Below, piece after piece: positions 34,168 to 41,271 of a DNA stretch of 64,000 nt. The DNA comes from Chitiniphilus shinanonensis DSM 23277 (GTDB lineage: Bacteria; Pseudomonadota; Gammaproteobacteria; Burkholderiales; Chitinibacteraceae), in NCBI RefSeq assembly GCF_000374805.1, contig NZ_KB895334.1, positions 124,001 to 188,000 on the forward strand. The letters are read 5' to 3'. The translations under genes and the position numbers were made by a program. The notes under the pieces were generated by a model. It was given only the letters and a program-made list of their open reading frames with translations. It did not search any database and was not told where the DNA came from. Every line of letters starts with the position of its first letter. Within the stretch, counting starts at the first letter, position 1.

Positions 34168-36906
34168 TCACTGCCAGCCGTACCGCCGCGCATAGTGCGA
34201 CTTGGCGTACTGGGTCAGCGACACATAGCCCAGCAGGATCGCCGCCAGCCAGGGGAAGTAGGTCCATGGCAGCGGCTGGAGCTTGAAGTAGTGCGCCAGC
34301 GGGCCCATCGGCAGGAACACGCCGACGGCGGCGATCAGCAGCGTCATGCCCAGCAATGGCCACGCTGCGCGGCTCTGTACGAACGGCAGCTTGCGGGTGC
34401 GGATCAGGTGCACCACCAGGGTCTGCGACAGCAGGCCCTCGATGAACCAGCCGGACTGGAACAGCGTCTGGTGCGCCGGGGTGCTGGCGTGGAACACGAA
34501 GTACATCAGCGCGTAGGTGGCGATGTCGAACAGCGAGCTGAGCGGGCCGAAGCACACCATGAAGCGCCCCAGCTCGTCCGGATCCCAGCGTAGCGGGCGG
34601 CGCAGTTGTTCCTCGTCCACCCGGTCGAACGGGATGGCGATCTGCGATACGTCGTACAACAGGTTCTGCACCAGCAGGTGCATCGGCAACATCGGCAGGA
34701 ACGGCAGGAAGGCGCTGGCCACCAGCACCGAGAACACGTTGCCGAAGTTGGAGCTGGCGGTCATCTTGATGTACTTGAGCATGTTGGCGAAGGTGCGGCG
34801 GCCTTCGAGCACGCCTTCCTCCAGCACCATCAGGCTCTTTTCCAGCAGGATCAGGTCGGCCGCCTCCTTGGCGATGTCCACCGCCGAATCCACCGAGATG
34901 CCGATGTCGGCCGCGCGCAGCGCCGGCGCGTCGTTGATGCCGTCGCCCAGGAAGCCGACCACGTGGCCGTTGGCGCGCAGCACGCGCACCAGCCGTTCTT
35001 TCTGCAACGGCGACAGCTTGGCGAACACGGTGGCGGTTTCGGCCGCCGCCGCCAGCGTCGCGTCGTCCATCGCGTCGGTGTCGCTGCCCAGCAGCAGGCC
35101 CGTCACCGGCAGCCCCACCTCCTTGCAGACCTTAAGCGTCACCAGCTCGTTGTCGCCGGTCAGCACCTTCACCGCCACGCCGTGCGCGGCCAGGGCGCGC
35201 AGCGCCGGCGCGGTGGTTTCCTTCGGCGGGTCGAGGAAGGCGATGTAGCCGACCAGGGTCAGCCCGGCTTCGTCGGCCACGCCGTAGGTCTGGCGCAGCG
35301 GCGGCAGCTCGCGGGTGGCCACCGCCACCACCCGCAGCCCTTCCTGGTTCAGCCCGGCGGTCACCGCGCGGATCTGCGCCAGGCGTTCGTCGTCCAGCGG
35401 CAGGGTGCGGCCGTCCTGGCGCACCTGGGTGCAGACGGCGAGCATTTCCTCCAGGGCGCCCTTGCAGATCAGCAGGTGATGCGCGCCGTGCTCGCTCACC
35501 ACCACCGACATGCGGCGGCGGGCGAAGTCGAACGGAATCTCGTCCACCTTGTGGTGGTCGCCCGCCACGTCGAGCAGCCGCTTCAGCTCCACGTGTTCCA
35601 GCACCGCCACGTCGAGCAGGTTCTTCAGCCCGGTCTGGTGGTAGCTGTTGAGGTAGGCCAGCGCCAGCACGTCGTCGGCGGGGGCGCCGAAGGCGTCGGT
35701 GTGGCGCTCCAGCACGATGTGGTCCTGGGTCAGCGTGCCGGTCTTGTCGGTGCACAGGATGTCCATCGCCCCGAAGTTCTGGATCGCGTCCAGCCGCTTG
35801 ACGATCACCCGCTTGCGGCTGAGCAGCACCGCGCCCTTGGCCAGGGTGGAGGTGACGATCATCGGCAGCATTTCTGGGGTGAGCCCCACGGCGATCGACA
35901 GCGCGAACAGCGCCGCCTCCAGCCAGTCGCCCTTGGTGAAGCCGTTGATGAGCAGCACCAGGGGCGCCATCGCCAGCATGAAGCGGATCAGCAGCCAGCT
36001 CACCTGGTTCACCCCGGCCTGGAACTGGGTCGGGGTGTGGTCGTGCGCGGTGACGCGCTCGGCCAGCGCGCCGAAGTAGCTCTGGCCGCCGGTGGCGATC
36101 ACCACGGCGCTGGCGCTGCCGCTGACCACGTTGGCGCCCATGAACAGCAGGTTGTCCAATTCCAGCGGGCTGGCGACGCCGGCGTCGCGCAGCGTGGCGA
36201 ACTTCTCCACCGGCAGCGCTTCGCCGGTCAGCGCCGCCTGGCTGACGAACAGGTCCTTGGCGGACAACAGGCGCAGGTCGGCCGGGATCATGTCGCCGGC
36301 GGACAGGAGCACGATGTCGCCCGGCACCAGCTGGCGGATCGCCACTTCGGTGCCTTCCGCCGTGCCATAGCGCAGACGGGTGAGCGGCACGGTGTCGTCG
36401 CGGCGCAGCACGGTGGCGGTGTTGCTCACCATGTCGCGCAGGCGGTCGGCGGCGCTGTTGGAGCGCTGCTCCTGGACAAAGCGCAGCAGGGTGGAGATCA
36501 CCACCATCACCGCGATCACCAGCGTGGCCTTGGCGTCCTCGGTCAGGTACGAGATCACCGCCAGCAGCGTGAGCAGCACGTTGAACGGGTTGCGGTAGCA
36601 CAGCCACAGGTGCGCGGGCCACGACAGCGGCCGCTCGTGCTGGATCTCGTTGAGCCCGGCCTGCTCGCGGCGTTGTGCCGCTTCGTCCTCGCTCAGCCCG
36701 TCGGCGCGGGTGTCCAGCTGTTGCAGCAGGTGGTCGGTGGTCAGCCGCGATAGCGCGTGCAGCCGGTCGGCCAGCGTGCGCGGCATCTCCTTGCCGACGG
36801 CGCCGCCGCGCAGGAACTCCAGCATTGCCAGGCGGCGGAACTGGCGGATGCTCAGGCCGCGATGCAGCGCCGTCAGCACGGCGTTCTTCAGGAAGTCGAA
36901 TTGCAT
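34168..36906 (-). CDS. mgtA: Magnesium-translocating P-type ATPase MgtA
   Basis: A 912-residue inner-membrane P3B-type pump that brings Mg2+ into the cell using ATP. Visible marks are an N-terminal cation-ATPase segment (LNEIQHERPLSWPAH), the actuator motif LTGEALPVEK, the phosphorylation site CTDKTGTLTQD, the hinge GDGINDAPALRAADIG, and about ten membrane helices. The ATG at 36906 has a GGGAGG site 6 bases upstream; the longer open frame upstream is Arg/Pro-rich and unlikely. A leader of at least 290 bases precedes it, which could hold Mg-responsive control, but I could not fold a known leader. Confidence 0.95.
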   Translation of the reverse strand: MQFDFLKNAVLTALHRGLSIRQFRRLAMLEFLRGGAVGKEMPRTLADRLHALSRLTTDHLLQQLDTRADGLSEDEAAQRREQAGLNEIQHERPLSWPAHLWLCYRNPFNVLLTLLAVISYLTEDAKATLVIAVMVVISTLLRFVQEQRSNSAADRLRDMVSNTATVLRRDDTVPLTRLRYGTAEGTEVAIRQLVPGDIVLLSAGDMIPADLRLLSAKDLFVSQAALTGEALPVEKFATLRDAGVASPLELDNLLFMGANVVSGSASAVVIATGGQSYFGALAERVTAHDHTPTQFQAGVNQVSWLLIRFMLAMAPLVLLINGFTKGDWLEAALFALSIAVGLTPEMLPMIVTSTLAKGAVLLSRKRVIVKRLDAIQNFGAMDILCTDKTGTLTQDHIVLERHTDAFGAPADDVLALAYLNSYHQTGLKNLLDVAVLEHVELKRLLDVAGDHHKVDEIPFDFARRRMSVVVSEHGAHHLLICKGALEEMLAVCTQVRQDGRTLPLDDERLAQIRAVTAGLNQEGLRVVAVATRELPPLRQTYGVADEAGLTLVGYIAFLDPPKETTAPALRALAAHGVAVKVLTGDNELVTLKVCKEVGLPVTGLLLGSDTDAMDDATLAAAAETATVFAKLSPLQKERLVRVLRANGHVVGFLGDGINDAPALRAADIGISVDSAVDIAKEAADLILLEKSLMVLEEGVLEGRRTFANMLKYIKMTASSNFGNVFSVLVASAFLPFLPMLPMHLLVQNLLYDVSQIAIPFDRVDEEQLRRPLRWDPDELGRFMVCFGPLSSLFDIATYALMYFVFHASTPAHQTLFQSGWFIEGLLSQTLVVHLIRTRKLPFVQSRAAWPLLGMTLLIAAVGVFLPMGPLAHYFKLQPLPWTYFPWLAAILLGYVSLTQYAKSHYARRYGWQ

Positions 36907-37297
36907 GAAACCTCCCCGCCGACGGCACACAGGCCGCGGCCCAAGGATGGGGTTTGGTTCGGTCACCCGTGGGACGGCGCGCAGGCGGCGCGACGCCCGG
37001 TCAAGCGGATGACGAAACGGAATGCGGGGAGGGAAGCGGCACGGATCGGACGATCCGGCCGATGCCACGCCCTGCCGGACGGCAAGGACGATGGCGCGAG
37101 TACGCCGTGGTCGGGCTTGCCGTCAGTGGTCGGCGCAGGGCCGACTACCAGAGGGACTGTCCACGGAGAACTCCTGTTGGTGCGATGCAGCAAAAGCTAC
37201 GCCCCGCGAGGCGGGGCGTCCAGTTAACGTTTCTTAAGGCGGGCGAAGGCGAATCGGGCCAGCGACATCAATCCACCCTGGCGCTGCAACGGCGCGA
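36907..37297. other. 391-bp gap: mgtA upstream region and end of the HPF transcript
   Basis: It holds the terminator at 37192-37219 and the upstream region of mgtA. GC-rich palindromic bits are present, but no reading frame with a ribosome site was found. A short leader peptide or Mg-sensing leader RNA could not be confirmed. Confidence 0.4.
37192..37219 (-). terminator. Terminator after the HPF-like gene
   Basis: A 9-bp stem (ACGCCCCGC and its complement) with a 3-base loop is followed on the minus strand by AGCTTTT, about 80 bp past the stop codon. The same core hairpin sequence appears after aroG at 5632-5656. Confidence 0.65.
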
Positions 37298-37633
37298 TTA
37301 CTCGTCGCCGGGATGGCGTTTGCGCGCCTCCAGCCGGCCCTGCACGCTGTCGAGCTGGCGTACCAGCTTGTCGATGGCGCCGTCGAGCGCAATATCGATG
37401 TCGTCGGCGTCGTGGGTGGCAGCCTGCGGGGTCAGCCCGGCCAGCCGTGCTTCCAGCGTGCAGCGGATGTCATTGCCGCCGCCCTTGTCGCCGTTGGTGT
37501 CGGCGAAATGCGCCTCCAGCCGGGTGAGCTGGTCGCCGAAGCGCGCGAACTCGCCGCGCAAGGTCTGTTCGACGCGCTGGTTCAGCGCTTCGCCGCCGTG
37601 GATGTGATGGTCGGTACGCACCTGGATCTGCAT
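37298..37633 (-). CDS. HPF/RaiA-family ribosome-associated protein
   Basis: A 111-residue protein with the beta-alpha-beta-beta-beta-alpha pattern of short hibernation factors (MQIQVRTDHHIHGGEAL; LTRLEAHFADTN; CTLEARLAGLTP; DIDIALDGAIDKLVRQLD). Family members bind the 30S subunit near the decoding centre and stabilise idle ribosomes under stress. It is the last gene behind yqiA and the DyP peroxidase, 44 bp after the latter. That company suggests a stress-related transcript (inference). Whether it dimerises ribosomes cannot be judged from sequence. Confidence 0.8.
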   Translation of the reverse strand: MQIQVRTDHHIHGGEALNQRVEQTLRGEFARFGDQLTRLEAHFADTNGDKGGGNDIRCTLEARLAGLTPQAATHDADDIDIALDGAIDKLVRQLDSVQGRLEARKRHPGDE

Positions 37634-37677
37634 GGTTGCTCCGTTCGGGATATGGGGCCGTCGGGTTTCGCGGGCGC

Positions 37678-38604
37678 TCAGGACGAAAGCGAGGCGAGCA
37701 CCTCGCGGCTGGGTACGAAGAATGCTGCGCCGCTGACGGCGCGGGTGTAGTTCAGCAGGTGGTCGACGCGACCGTCGGCGGTGGGCGACACCATGCGCGC
37801 CAGCATCTTCTCGAAGTTGACCGGGGTGCGGCAGTACGAGGCGAACAGCAGGCCCTTCTCGCCGCCAGGCATGCCGTAGGGCATCGACTGGCGCAGGATC
37901 TCCAGCTCCTCGCCGTCCTGCTCGATCTCCACCCGGCGCACGTGCGCGGTCAGCGGTTTGTCGTCGTCGCTCAGTTCCTCGTCGGTGTCCTTGGTGCGGC
38001 CGATCACCGCCTCCTGCTGCTTGACCGGCAGCTTCTGCCACTCGTTCATCCGGTGCACGTAGCGCTGCACGTGCGCGTAGCTGCCGCCGGCCCAGTCGGC
38101 GTCCTCCTGGCCGACCAGCGCCACCGCGACGCGCTCGTCGCCCTGCGGGTTCTCGGTGCCTTCGACGAAGCCGGTCAGGTCGCGTCCGTCGCGGTAGCGG
38201 AAACAGGCGGTGGTCTCCACCGGATCGAACCATTCGGCGAGATCCGCCACCAGCCGCTCGCCCAGCTCGTAAAGCAGGTCACAGCGTTCGCCGCGCAGGT
38301 GCAGCAGCAGGTCCGCGTCGGTGGACGGCGCGGGATGGATGGCGCCGGGGATGCGCGGAAAACCGCGCAATGCCTGCGGCCGGGCGTCGCCGAATAGGTC
38401 GCCCCAGGCGTTGGCGCCGATGCCGACGCTGCCCAGGGTGAGCGTCTCGGGCGCTTCCAGCGCCACCTGGTCGATCCGGTCGGGGATCGCGGCCAGCATG
38501 GCGCGCAGCGTGGCGTCTACACGGCGGCCCAGGCGGCGGCGCAGCAGCACGAACAGGGCGTGGGCGGAGGATGCGGGGAGGATGCCACTTTGCGGGGTGG
38601 GCAT
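37678..38604 (-). CDS. DyP-type heme peroxidase, YfeX-like, with Glu in place of the distal Asp
   Basis: A 308-residue heme peroxidase of the dye-decolorising family. The spacing of the heme-pocket residues fits YfeX: a distal acid at residue 148 in TGFVEGTENP, proximal His221 in LTAHVRRVE, and distal Arg238 in ILRQSMPYG. The family normally has Asp in this GxxDGT motif; here it is Glu. There is no signal peptide, so the protein is cytoplasmic. It starts 5 bp after the yqiA-like stop and precedes an HPF-like gene. Substrates of this class are uncertain. The ATG at 38604 gives the usual YfeX length. Confidence 0.9.
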   Translation of the reverse strand: MPTPQSGILPASSAHALFVLLRRRLGRRVDATLRAMLAAIPDRIDQVALEAPETLTLGSVGIGANAWGDLFGDARPQALRGFPRIPGAIHPAPSTDADLLLHLRGERCDLLYELGERLVADLAEWFDPVETTACFRYRDGRDLTGFVEGTENPQGDERVAVALVGQEDADWAGGSYAHVQRYVHRMNEWQKLPVKQQEAVIGRTKDTDEELSDDDKPLTAHVRRVEIEQDGEELEILRQSMPYGMPGGEKGLLFASYCRTPVNFEKMLARMVSPTADGRVDHLLNYTRAVSGAAFFVPSREVLASLSS

Positions 38605-38609
38605 GGATT

Positions 38610-39182
38610 TCAGTGCTCCTGAGCGAATTCCCAGATGGCGGGCAGCCAGCGGGGATAGTCCTGGAAGGAATGGTCGCCACCCTCGATCACCGTCTGCCGG
38701 CAGCCGGCGTACTTGTCGAGCGCTTCGCGGTAGTCGAGGACTTCGTCCCCGGTCTGCAGCAGCAACCAGTAGCGGTCGGGCCGCGAGACGACGCGGTTCA
38801 ATCCGCGCAGCTCGTCGGCGTAGCCGGCGTCGATCACGTGGGTCTCGCCGGTGTAGTAGTTGTGCTGGGGGCCGACGTACTGCCGCAGCAGTTCGTACGG
38901 ATGCGCGGCGGGGTTGACCAGCACCGCGCTGCCGCCGTACTCCTCGACCAGCCAGGTGGCGAGGTAGCCGCCGAGCGAGCTGCCGATGAAGCAGACGCGC
39001 TCGCCCTTCAGCCGGTCCATCGCGTGCAGCAGCGCCTCGGTGGCGGCCTTGGGCTCCATCGGGATGTCGGGGCAGTGGAAGTAGTCGGAGCGGCCCTGTT
39101 CGGCCATCCACACGGCCGTTTCCTGCGCCTTTTTCGAAAAAGGGCTGGAGAGAAAGCCGTGCAGGTAGACGAGATGGACCAT
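38610..39182 (-). CDS. YqiA/YcfP-family alpha/beta-hydrolase (esterase)
   Basis: A 190-residue small hydrolase. The entry VYLHGFLSSPFSKKAQ, the nucleophile elbow GSSLGGYLATWL and the late GGDHSFQDYPRWL, which supplies the catalytic His, are typical of the YqiA family of esterases. The acid is probably the Asp in QTGDEVLDY. The physiological substrate is unknown. The ATG at 39182 has CGGAG 6 bases upstream. It is first in a tight unit with the DyP peroxidase and HPF-like genes. Confidence 0.85.
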   Translation of the reverse strand: MVHLVYLHGFLSSPFSKKAQETAVWMAEQGRSDYFHCPDIPMEPKAATEALLHAMDRLKGERVCFIGSSLGGYLATWLVEEYGGSAVLVNPAAHPYELLRQYVGPQHNYYTGETHVIDAGYADELRGLNRVVSRPDRYWLLLQTGDEVLDYREALDKYAGCRQTVIEGGDHSFQDYPRWLPAIWEFAQEH

Positions 39183-39283
39183 GGACACTCCGGAACGGTG
39201 GGCCCGGTTCAGGGCCGGTTGCCCATGGCGGGTCGGGCGAGGCAAGGCATGCGCGTCATCCGTCGTTCCTGGTGCGGGCGGTG

Positions 39284-40288
39284 TCAGGGGACCAGCAGGG
39301 TGGAGCCGGTGGTCTTGCGGGCTTCCAGGTCGCGGTGCGCCTGCGCCGCGTCGGCCAGCGCATAGGTCTGGCCGATGTTGGCCTCCACGTCGCCGCGCGC
39401 CACCACCGTGAAATAGTCCGCCGCGGTGTCCAGCAGTTCCTCGCGGGTGGCGGTGTAGTGGCCCAGCGCGGGGCGCGTCAGGTAGAGCGAGCCCTTCTGC
39501 GACAGGATGCCGGGCGAGAACGGCGGCACCGCGCCCGAGGCGTTGCCGAAGCTGACCAGCATGCCGCGCAGCGCCAGGCTGTCGAGCGAGCCTTCGAAGG
39601 TGGCGGCGCCCACGCCGTCGTACACCACCGGCACGCCGCGACCCTGGGTCAGCTCGCGCACCTGCGCCGCCCAGCCGGGCTGGGTGTAGTCGATCACATG
39701 GTCGCACCAGGCGCGGGCCAGTTCGGCCTTGGCGGCGGACCCGACGGTGCCGATCACCCTGGCGCCCAGGCAGCGCGCCCACTGGCAGGCGATCTGGCCG
39801 ACCCCGCCGGCGGCGGCGTGGATCAGCACCGTCATGCCGCTGGTCACCGGGAAGGTGCGCTTGAGCAGGTATTGCGCGGTCATGCCGCGCAGCAGGGTGC
39901 CGGCGGCGACTTCGTCCGGGATCTCGCCGGGCACCGGCACCAGCCCGGTCGCCTGCATCAGGCGATGGCTGGCGTAGGCGCCGCATTCGCCGCCCTGGCT
40001 GGCGCGCTGCGCGCCGCCGGCGTAGGCCACGCGATCGCCGGGGGCGAACTCGACCACGCCCGCGCCCACCGCCTCGACCACGCCCGCCGCCTCCTGGCCG
40101 ATACCCGACGGCAACGGCAGCGGATACAGGCCGCTGCGGTGGTAGGTGTCGATGAAGTTGACGCCGATGGCGGTCTGGCGGATCAGCACCTCGCCGGGGC
40201 CGGGATCGAGCAGCGTGGTCTCGGCCAGGGTGAGCACGTCGGGGCCGCCGGTCTGGGCGAAGCGGATGTAGCGGGCGATCTGGGGCAT
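39284..40288 (-). CDS. NADPH:quinone oxidoreductase (zeta-crystallin type)
   Basis: A 334-residue MDR-superfamily reductase. The N-terminal GroES-like domain has GVNFIDTYHRSGLYP and GIGQEAAGVVEAVG. The nucleotide-binding domain carries AAAGGVGQIACQWAR, and the end VARGDVEANIGQTYALADAAQAH matches QorA. There are no structural zinc cysteines, as in quinone reductases. It would reduce quinones with one electron using NADPH (family knowledge). It is a single-gene unit between yqiA and fabI, with a GC palindrome at about 40439-40472 upstream. Confidence 0.9.
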   Translation of the reverse strand: MPQIARYIRFAQTGGPDVLTLAETTLLDPGPGEVLIRQTAIGVNFIDTYHRSGLYPLPLPSGIGQEAAGVVEAVGAGVVEFAPGDRVAYAGGAQRASQGGECGAYASHRLMQATGLVPVPGEIPDEVAAGTLLRGMTAQYLLKRTFPVTSGMTVLIHAAAGGVGQIACQWARCLGARVIGTVGSAAKAELARAWCDHVIDYTQPGWAAQVRELTQGRGVPVVYDGVGAATFEGSLDSLALRGMLVSFGNASGAVPPFSPGILSQKGSLYLTRPALGHYTATREELLDTAADYFTVVARGDVEANIGQTYALADAAQAHRDLEARKTTGSTLLVP

Positions 40289-40499
40289 GGCAAGGCAACC
40301 TGCGGACAGGAAACGTATGAAGGTCGGGGCCGTTGCCGGAATTTCAAAGCGCGGGCCTGGAAATCGATTATCACCTTAGAGCTTGTTTACCATCTTTTCA
40401 CGATGCCGTTCGAAGCCGTGTCGGCAAGCAGGCTCCTGGACCGACCGGGCATTGCCTGCAGGCAACGCCGGTCGAAAGGGCCAGGTCTCTGGCGGGGCG

Positions 40500-41264
40500 T
40501 CAGGCCAGGATATGCATCCCGCCATCCACGTAGAACACGCTGCCGGTGATGGCCGCCGCGCCCGGCTCGCACAGGAAGGCGGTGGCGGCGCCGACGTCGT
40601 CGATGTCCACCAGCTCCTGCAACGGCGCGCGCTGGGTGGCTTCCTCCAGCATGTTGGCGAACTCGGGGATGCCCGAGGCGGCGCGGGTCTGCACCGGGCC
40701 GGGCGAGACGGCGTGCACGCGGATCTTCCGCGGCCCCAGCTCCACCGCCAGGTAGCGGGTGGTGGCTTCCAGCGCGGCCTTCACCGGGCCCATCACGCCG
40801 TAGTTGGGCACCACCTTTTCGGCGCCGTAGTAGCTGAGGGTGATCAGTGTGCCGCCGTCCTTCATCAGCGGCTCGGCGCCCTTGGCCAGCCGTACGAAGG
40901 AGTGGCACGAGATGTCGATCGCCTGGAGGAAGCCCTCGCGGCTGGAATCGACCACCCGGCCGTGCAGGTCCGCCTTGGGGGCGAAGGCGATGGCGTGCAG
41001 CGCGATATCCAGCTTGCCCCAGCGCTGGTCGATCTGCTGGAACACGTTCTCCAGCGCGCCGTCCTGGGTGACGTCGCACTTGATCAGCAGCGCCGGTTCC
41101 AGCGTGGGCAGCAACGGCTGGATGAAATCGAGCGTGCGGTCGTTGACGTAGGTGACGACCAGTTCCGCGCCGCGTGCCTTGAGCGCCTTGGCGATGCCGT
41201 AGGCCAGCGATTGCTCGTTGGCGATGCCGGTGATCAGCGCGACCTTGCCGGTGAGGGTGCTCAT
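40500..41264 (-). CDS. fabI: Enoyl-[acyl-carrier-protein] reductase FabI-like SDR
   Basis: A 254-residue short-chain reductase of the FabI type, which reduces the double bond of enoyl-ACP in fatty-acid elongation. Marks are the split nucleotide motif GIANEQSLAYGIAKAL, HAIAFAPKADLHG, the Tyr pair and Lys of the catalytic region in TLSYYGAEKVVPNYGVMGPVKAALE, and SPGPVQTRAASGI. The start lies 7 bp after the DUF3141 stop, so both are on one transcript. Because it is paired with DUF3141, it may be a second, specialised FabI and not the housekeeping copy; the rest of the genome would decide. Confidence 0.88.
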   Translation of the reverse strand: MSTLTGKVALITGIANEQSLAYGIAKALKARGAELVVTYVNDRTLDFIQPLLPTLEPALLIKCDVTQDGALENVFQQIDQRWGKLDIALHAIAFAPKADLHGRVVDSSREGFLQAIDISCHSFVRLAKGAEPLMKDGGTLITLSYYGAEKVVPNYGVMGPVKAALEATTRYLAVELGPRKIRVHAVSPGPVQTRAASGIPEFANMLEEATQRAPLQELVDIDDVGAATAFLCEPGAAAITGSVFYVDGGMHILA

Positions 41265-41271
41265 TCTGGGG

